Assembly (NCBI RefSeq): GCF_023744375.2
Contig: NZ_CP146284.1
Span: 2,728,001 to 2,792,000 of the forward strand
Origin: Parabacteroides sp. AD58
GTDB taxonomy: Bacteria > Bacteroidota > Bacteroidia > Bacteroidales > Tannerellaceae
Direction: 5' to 3'
DNA length: 64,000 nt
Below the pieces are notes generated by a model. It worked only from the letters and a program-made list of their open reading frames with translations. It was not told the DNA's origin and searched no databases. Of the stretch, positions 59,805 to 64,000 are shown in pieces. The translations under genes and the position numbers were made by a program. Every line of letters begins with the position of its first letter. Position 1 is the stretch's first letter.

Positions 59805-59886
59805 TGCGGCTGAAGGGACTCGAACCCCCACGCCGTGAAGCATCAGATCCTAAGTCTGACGTGGCTACCAATTACACCACAGCCGC
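59805..59886 (-). tRNA. tRNA-Leu (anticodon UAG)
   Basis: The minus strand folds as an 82-nt class II tRNA. Acceptor GCGGCTG pairs with CAGCCGC plus discriminator A, the D arm contains GTAATTGGTAG, and the anticodon stem TCAGA/TCTGA encloses loop CTTAGGA with anticodon TAG. A short variable arm (TGCTTCACGGCG) and T arm GGGGGTTCGAGTCCC follow. CCA is not encoded. A terminator follows directly. Confidence 0.95.
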
Positions 59887-59955
59887 TTGAAATCGGTTAC
59901 AAAAGTAATGCTTTTTTCTGTAAAAACAAATTTTTCCGCCAAATTCACTTTTGGG

Positions 59956-60981
59956 TTATTCGTTTTTGTCGATGATCCCTTGTAAATACAGAATGGCACT
60001 TTCTATGATTGTATCCACACCTCGTGCTAAATCTTCTTCTGTTATTTCTACGTGTATGTCCGGATCGATACCGAACTCCGTCAGATTCTTGTCCGGATCG
60101 AACATCGGGCAAGCCGAGAAACGCACTTGCCAGCCGTTCGGAAGCTCGGAATTGAGCGGTAATCCGCTTCCTCCGCCTGTCTTATCGCCCATGACCGTTA
60201 CTTGTGGAAAGATCCGCATGGTCTGTACGAAATCATTCGCTGCACTGTAACAATAACGGTTGGTCAGCACAACTACCGGACGCAGCCAACAAATATAAGC
60301 AGTTGGTTCCAAATAAACCGGATAAGGCTCGGAAAAATCCTGATGTCCTTTGCCTGTCTTATGCTGAATATATCCTTTTAAGACCTGTTCCTGGGTAAAT
60401 CGGGAGGCAAAGCGGTCTGAATAGGTTAGCGTTCCTCCTCCATTGTCGCGTACGTCGATAATCAGGGCCTTGCAGTCTTTGAAGTAATAGAGCACATAAT
60501 CGAGGTTCGTCTCACCGATGCCGCTTGAAAAACTGGCATAGCGGATGTAACCGATCTGGTCGTTATGCATTTTCTTATATTTCAGTCCGCCTGCAATCTT
60601 ATAGTCTTTCCCTAAATACAGTTCATTCAGATCGTCATAGAAATTAGGCGGATAAGCCTGATACCACTCCCAATACCGTGCCACGTCGAAGCTGGAATAC
60701 AGGTTTGTATGCCCGTCTTTCAGCTCGGCCAGCATTTCAGCCATCAGGTCGAACAGCGCGAACTGGTTCATGGTGTCCGTCAATTGGGCGGAATACCGGT
60801 CGTGCACTTCGTCCCAGTCTACCTGTTTGTAATCAAAGAAGCAATAATTCTCATCCAGTATTTTCCACAAAGCTTCGAAATTCTCTCGCGGATCCGTCGA
60901 ATACTCATCCGTATCCTGGCAGGAAACGAGAACGGAGAGACCGATTAGACTGATTATCAACCACCACTGTTTCATCTTCAT
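59956..60981 (-). CDS. S41 family peptidase lipoprotein
   Basis: 341 residues from ATG at 60981; the TTG one codon earlier is less likely. Lipoprotein signal ends VLVSC (Cys21). The tail-specific-protease (S41) core contains ALWKILDENYCFFDYK, MLAELKDGHTNLY, IGYIRYASFSSGIGE, the substrate loop ALIIDVRDNGGGT, the probable nucleophile Ser in NRYCYSAANDF and GDKTGGGSGLP. No PDZ domain is evident. Likely a surface or periplasmic peptidase of unknown target. Its ATG shares one base with the stop of the DUF3316 gene, so the two are coupled. Confidence 0.92.
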   Translation of the reverse strand: MKMKQWWLIISLIGLSVLVSCQDTDEYSTDPRENFEALWKILDENYCFFDYKQVDWDEVHDRYSAQLTDTMNQFALFDLMAEMLAELKDGHTNLYSSFDVARYWEWYQAYPPNFYDDLNELYLGKDYKIAGGLKYKKMHNDQIGYIRYASFSSGIGETNLDYVLYYFKDCKALIIDVRDNGGGTLTYSDRFASRFTQEQVLKGYIQHKTGKGHQDFSEPYPVYLEPTAYICWLRPVVVLTNRYCYSAANDFVQTMRIFPQVTVMGDKTGGGSGLPLNSELPNGWQVRFSACPMFDPDKNLTEFGIDPDIHVEITEEDLARGVDTIIESAILYLQGIIDKNE

Positions 60982-61835
60982 CAATAATATACGCTGTTAT
61001 GTTTGGATGTCTGTTGCATTTTCCGGCCGCCAAAGGCTATAAATTCTTTTACAAAGCCGATGACGAAGGAATGCGAGATAATATAACTCTGAATCTGATT
61101 TACATCCAGATAATAAAGACTGTTCAAGTAACCGGCTCGGAAGGTGAATTTCCCGACGGGGAAATCGACTGTCAGGTAATTCTTCATGGCCAGTTTGTTG
61201 TGGAACGAAGTGAACGGTACGATGCCCGACTTGTTCCCACGGTCGAATATTTCGTAATAAGATTGCCCGTAATGGGGTGAGAAAAGAATGCCGATGAAAG
61301 GTATTTCCGCTTGATACCGCATGGTCAGCGGATAATTCCGTATTTGGAAATTATAGATTGCCTGGACCGACAGATTCAGATCCAGATCGGCTTTGGCCGA
61401 TGCCGGGTTATTACTGACACGTGTACAGTAGATGAATCCTCCCATGGCGTGCACAGAAGCGCCTGCAAGCAGCTTTAAGGCCGGAATGGGATGGAAGTGA
61501 TAGTGATATCCCAACGTGTAATCCAAAAAGCCGCTGAAGGCCTGTGTCGTGCCTGCTCCGTTCCGGATACTTGCGATATCGGCATTGAAAATCTGCTGGC
61601 GTGAAATACGATGATCTGCCAGCCGGGTCATTTTTGCCCTTTCGTTCATCACACGAAGTCCCCAGCCTGTATAAGGAATCCGGCTTCCGGGTGTCAGATA
61701 AGTATCCATCAGGTTGTAACCGCCGATACCGATCAGCGTAGCGGCGTTGACCGGTTCTGTGGGCTCTTCTTCCTGCGGGAAAGCAGGAATTGACCAGAAA
61801 AGCAGGAGCAGGCAGGAAAGAATTCTATACATCAT
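60981..61835 (-). CDS. DUF3316 family protein, probable outer-membrane beta-barrel
   Basis: 284 residues: signal peptide MMYRILSCLLLLFWSIPAFPQ, then a chain of short alternating strands such as GFLDYTLGYHYHFHPIPALKLLAGASVHAMGG, MRYQAEIPFIGILFSPHYGQSYYEIF and FRAGYLNSLYYLDVNQIQSYIISHSFVIG. This fits DUF3316, a Bacteroidetes family of unknown function, and a small outer-membrane barrel. The start overlaps the parC stop by 11 bp and the stop overlaps the S41 start, making a coupled parC-DUF3316-S41 unit. A joint role of the barrel and the peptidase is possible. Confidence 0.85.
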   Translation of the reverse strand: MMYRILSCLLLLFWSIPAFPQEEEPTEPVNAATLIGIGGYNLMDTYLTPGSRIPYTGWGLRVMNERAKMTRLADHRISRQQIFNADIASIRNGAGTTQAFSGFLDYTLGYHYHFHPIPALKLLAGASVHAMGGFIYCTRVSNNPASAKADLDLNLSVQAIYNFQIRNYPLTMRYQAEIPFIGILFSPHYGQSYYEIFDRGNKSGIVPFTSFHNKLAMKNYLTVDFPVGKFTFRAGYLNSLYYLDVNQIQSYIISHSFVIGFVKEFIAFGGRKMQQTSKHNSVYY

Positions 61836-64000
61836 CGTCTTTAAACAACTTCATCTGTCCCATAATTTCATCCCGTACATCTTCCGGGTTTTCCTGCGGT
61901 TCGGCAGGTGTTGTTTCCGGTTCAGCCGGTTCTTCTTCTTCTTCCGAAGACTGGTGAGTTTCCGGATGACGGGTCGGTTCCAGCTCATTGATCGTTTCTA
62001 CCAGGTGCGTAGTCAAACGTTTCCCCCGGGCTTTGACACTTCGTGCCACGACAAACTCTTCCGCTTCAATGATGAGCGGTTCGCGTGCACTGTCAAAGCC
62101 GCCGAATATGATTTCTATGCGGGGATAACATTCATCCGTCAGCAGATAAATACTGCTTTTGGGATTATCACCTAACAGATTCCTGCGGTTGCCGGGCTCG
62201 AGATAGAAGCGTTTCAGATAAGGCGCCTTATGATCGGCGTCATAATAGGCGGCTGTCCATATCTTTGTCTGCTGGAATTTCTCGATGACGAGGATATCAC
62301 TTTCATAGTGATTGCTCAAGTCAAAATTGGTTGTATAATATTCGCCGTTACGGCGGATTACCAAGATCAGGTCTGAACTCTGAAATTCTCCTAACTCCTC
62401 TCCTCTTCCATCATAATTGAGACGTAGCACATCCCAGTCGAACCATACCATACGTCCGCCTAACGTAGAACTTCCCCGTTGTTTTAATACTACTTTATGG
62501 ATTTCAGCCTTCGTCAGTGTATTGCCGATCGAGCTGCGTCCTTTAATGGCAATCGTACTGAAGTCCTTTTCGAACATCAGCAGCTTCTGGCGCAACTTCG
62601 GTTTCAGAATTACTTTTACCGTTTCTGCCTCTCCATTGGTATTGGCACTGAAATACAAGATACGCGAGCCTTCTGTCCCTTTGGTCAGATTGTATTCCTT
62701 GTCGCGTGTAATGCCGCCAATGGCGAAGCGTTTGATGAAATTGGTTCCCATCTTCCCATCGCGGTAAATCACATTATAGATCGTCCGGCTGTCGTTGCGG
62801 TTGAATACATTCAGGTAAATGATATCTTTCCCAACAAACATCTTTTCTGAAACTTTGACGATCTTGTAGATACCGGAACGGTAGAAAATGATAATATCGT
62901 CGATATCCGAGCAGTTGCACACAAACTCGTCTTTCTTCAGGGAAGTTCCGATGAAGCCTTCCGCGCGGTTGATATATAATTTCTCGTTGGCTTCGGCCAC
63001 TTTAGTCGCCTGGATCGTGTCGAAACTCCTGATTTCCGTCAGTCGTGGATAACGCTTTCCATACTTCTCTTTCAGCATCTGGAACCATTGGATTGTGTAA
63101 TCGACAATGTGGGCCAGATGATCCTGGATGCGGGCGATGTCTGTCTTGATCTGCAGAATCTGCTCTTCGCATTTTTGCGTATTAAATTTCAGGATGCGGG
63201 CCATCTTGATTTCCATCAGCTTTAATATGTCATCACGGGTGACTTCGCGGATGAATTGGGGCTTGAAAGGTGTCAGTCGCCTATCTACATGGGCGATTGC
63301 TTCGTCCATCGATGCTGCCTGTTCGAATTCTTTATCTTTGTAGATACGTTCCTCGATGAATATTTTCTCCAATGAAGCAAAGAACAAGGTCTCTTCTAAT
63401 TCACCTCTTTCGATCTCCAGCTCTTTTTGCAGCAGCGACAGCGTGTTGTCCGTTGAGTGCTTTAAAACGTCGCTGACGGTCAGGAAATGTGGCTTGTCGT
63501 CTTTAATGACACAGCAGTTGGGAGAAACACTGATTTCGCAGTCCGTAAAAGCATACAGGGCATCAATGGTTTTATCTGATGAAACGCCCGGAGCCAGATG
63601 CACTAGGATTTCAACATTCTTCGCCGTGTTGTCATCTACTTTCTTGATCTTGATCTTGCCTTTATCGTTTGCTTTCAGAATAGATTCGATGATCGATGAT
63701 GTTGTCCTTCCATACGGGATTTCAGAAATGACTAGGGTCTTGTTGTCTTGCTTACTGATCTTGGCACGGATCTTCACCGAACCGCCACGTTCCCCGTCGT
63801 TGTATTTACTGACATCGATGTATCCGCCTGTCTGGAAATCCGGATACAAGGCAAACTTTTCTCCTTTCAGGTATGAGATGGATGCATCAATCAGTTCGTT
63901 GAAGTTATGCGGAAGAATTTTGGAAGAAAGACCTACGGCAATTCCTTCCACACCTTGTGCCAGCAACAGTGGAAACTTGACCGGCAATGTAACCGGTTCG
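61825..64000 (-). CDS. parC: DNA topoisomerase IV subunit A (ParC/GyrA-like), 5' part missing
   Basis: Type II topoisomerase A subunit that separates daughter chromosomes. About 725 C-terminal residues are visible; the frame is open to the window edge (EPVTLPVKFPLLLAQGVEGIAVG at the cut), so the N-terminus with the catalytic tyrosine lies outside. The tower/coiled-coil region (EEQILQIKTDIARIQDHLAHI) and beta-propeller-like C-terminus are present, the latter with an acidic, Pro/Glu-rich tail (EEEEEPAEPETTPAEPQENP). The form matches the long Bacteroidetes ParC rather than GyrA, judged from the divergent C-terminal domain and the tail. First visible gene of the parC-DUF3316-S41 unit. Confidence 0.92.
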   Translation of the reverse strand, partial: EPVTLPVKFPLLLAQGVEGIAVGLSSKILPHNFNELIDASISYLKGEKFALYPDFQTGGYIDVSKYNDGERGGSVKIRAKISKQDNKTLVISEIPYGRTTSSIIESILKANDKGKIKIKKVDDNTAKNVEILVHLAPGVSSDKTIDALYAFTDCEISVSPNCCVIKDDKPHFLTVSDVLKHSTDNTLSLLQKELEIERGELEETLFFASLEKIFIEERIYKDKEFEQAASMDEAIAHVDRRLTPFKPQFIREVTRDDILKLMEIKMARILKFNTQKCEEQILQIKTDIARIQDHLAHIVDYTIQWFQMLKEKYGKRYPRLTEIRSFDTIQATKVAEANEKLYINRAEGFIGTSLKKDEFVCNCSDIDDIIIFYRSGIYKIVKVSEKMFVGKDIIYLNVFNRNDSRTIYNVIYRDGKMGTNFIKRFAIGGITRDKEYNLTKGTEGSRILYFSANTNGEAETVKVILKPKLRQKLLMFEKDFSTIAIKGRSSIGNTLTKAEIHKVVLKQRGSSTLGGRMVWFDWDVLRLNYDGRGEELGEFQSSDLILVIRRNGEYYTTNFDLSNHYESDILVIEKFQQTKIWTAAYYDADHKAPYLKRFYLEPGNRRNLLGDNPKSSIYLLTDECYPRIEIIFGGFDSAREPLIIEAEEFVVARSVKARGKRLTTHLVETINELEPTRHPETHQSSEEEEEPAEPETTPAEPQENPEDVRDEIMGQMKLFKDDDV

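Overview
The window looks like chromosomal DNA of an anaerobic gut or oral Bacteroidales, most likely Parabacteroides or another Tannerellaceae. The evidence is a type IX secretion operon in the Porphyromonas-type order porP-K-L-M, NigD-like, DUF4252, DUF6261 and DUF3316 proteins, a hybrid two-component regulator beside glycosidases, and many Bacteroidetes -7 promoter elements (TAnnTTTG). The genus is inferred and was not tested against a database.

Layout. 1-4428: T9SS operon porP/sprF-gldK-gldL-gldM on the minus strand, with gldM cut by the window edge. 4649-5570: a DUF2795 protein and a cobalamin adenosyltransferase. 5999-17174: a carbohydrate region with two GH43 lipoproteins, a 1314-residue hybrid two-component system, a divergent MFS transporter, a lipoprotein, a DUF6261 protein and a GH29 fucosidase; no SusC/SusD pair is visible. 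17259-25803: small housekeeping and accessory genes (cupin/HxlR pair, TIGR02757, AlkD, 2-hydroxyacid dehydrogenase, SpmA-SpmB fusion, an ATPase-nuclease, an esterase, a HI0074/nucleotidyltransferase pair, YbeY).

26047-43804 holds the most coherent system. A sensor kinase and an NtrC-type regulator on the minus strand face a plus-strand export locus: TolC-like protein, HlyD-like adaptor, four eight-segment FtsX/MacB permeases and one ABC ATPase. Two transcription starts in the export locus (before tolC and before the third permease) each have a sigma-54 -24/-12 promoter. Each is preceded by a paired palindrome GTGCG-N4-CGCAC, the two palindromes 21 bp apart and about 63 and 84 bp upstream of -24. 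A third copy of the paired palindrome precedes the regulator gene, and a DUF4143 ATPase gene lies between two exact 39-bp copies. I read this as a kinase/regulator-controlled, sigma-54-dependent tripartite exporter of unknown substrate.

43926-48702: a subtype-B-tannase-like esterase, a NigD-like lipoprotein and a DUF4252/ECF sigma/membrane protein/DUF4252 operon. 48774-58208: housekeeping genes (mnmG, uvrC, dtd, a MazG-like gene, deoC, a polyprenyl synthase, polA) with a parS-like ParB site after mnmG. 58827-64000: a class A (A2-like) beta-lactamase just downstream of tRNA-Leu(UAG), then parC, a DUF3316 protein and an S41 peptidase in one minus-strand operon.

The intergenic DNA is unusually structured. 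Three copies of a 94-bp element made of four palindromic units (21-bp period) lie at 25889, 38003 and 46476. An A/T-rich 4 x 22 bp array lies at 5783, two 5 x ~41 bp arrays at 14489 and 35299, a tandem pair of hairpins at 46651, and a nested alternative-hairpin element at 58468.
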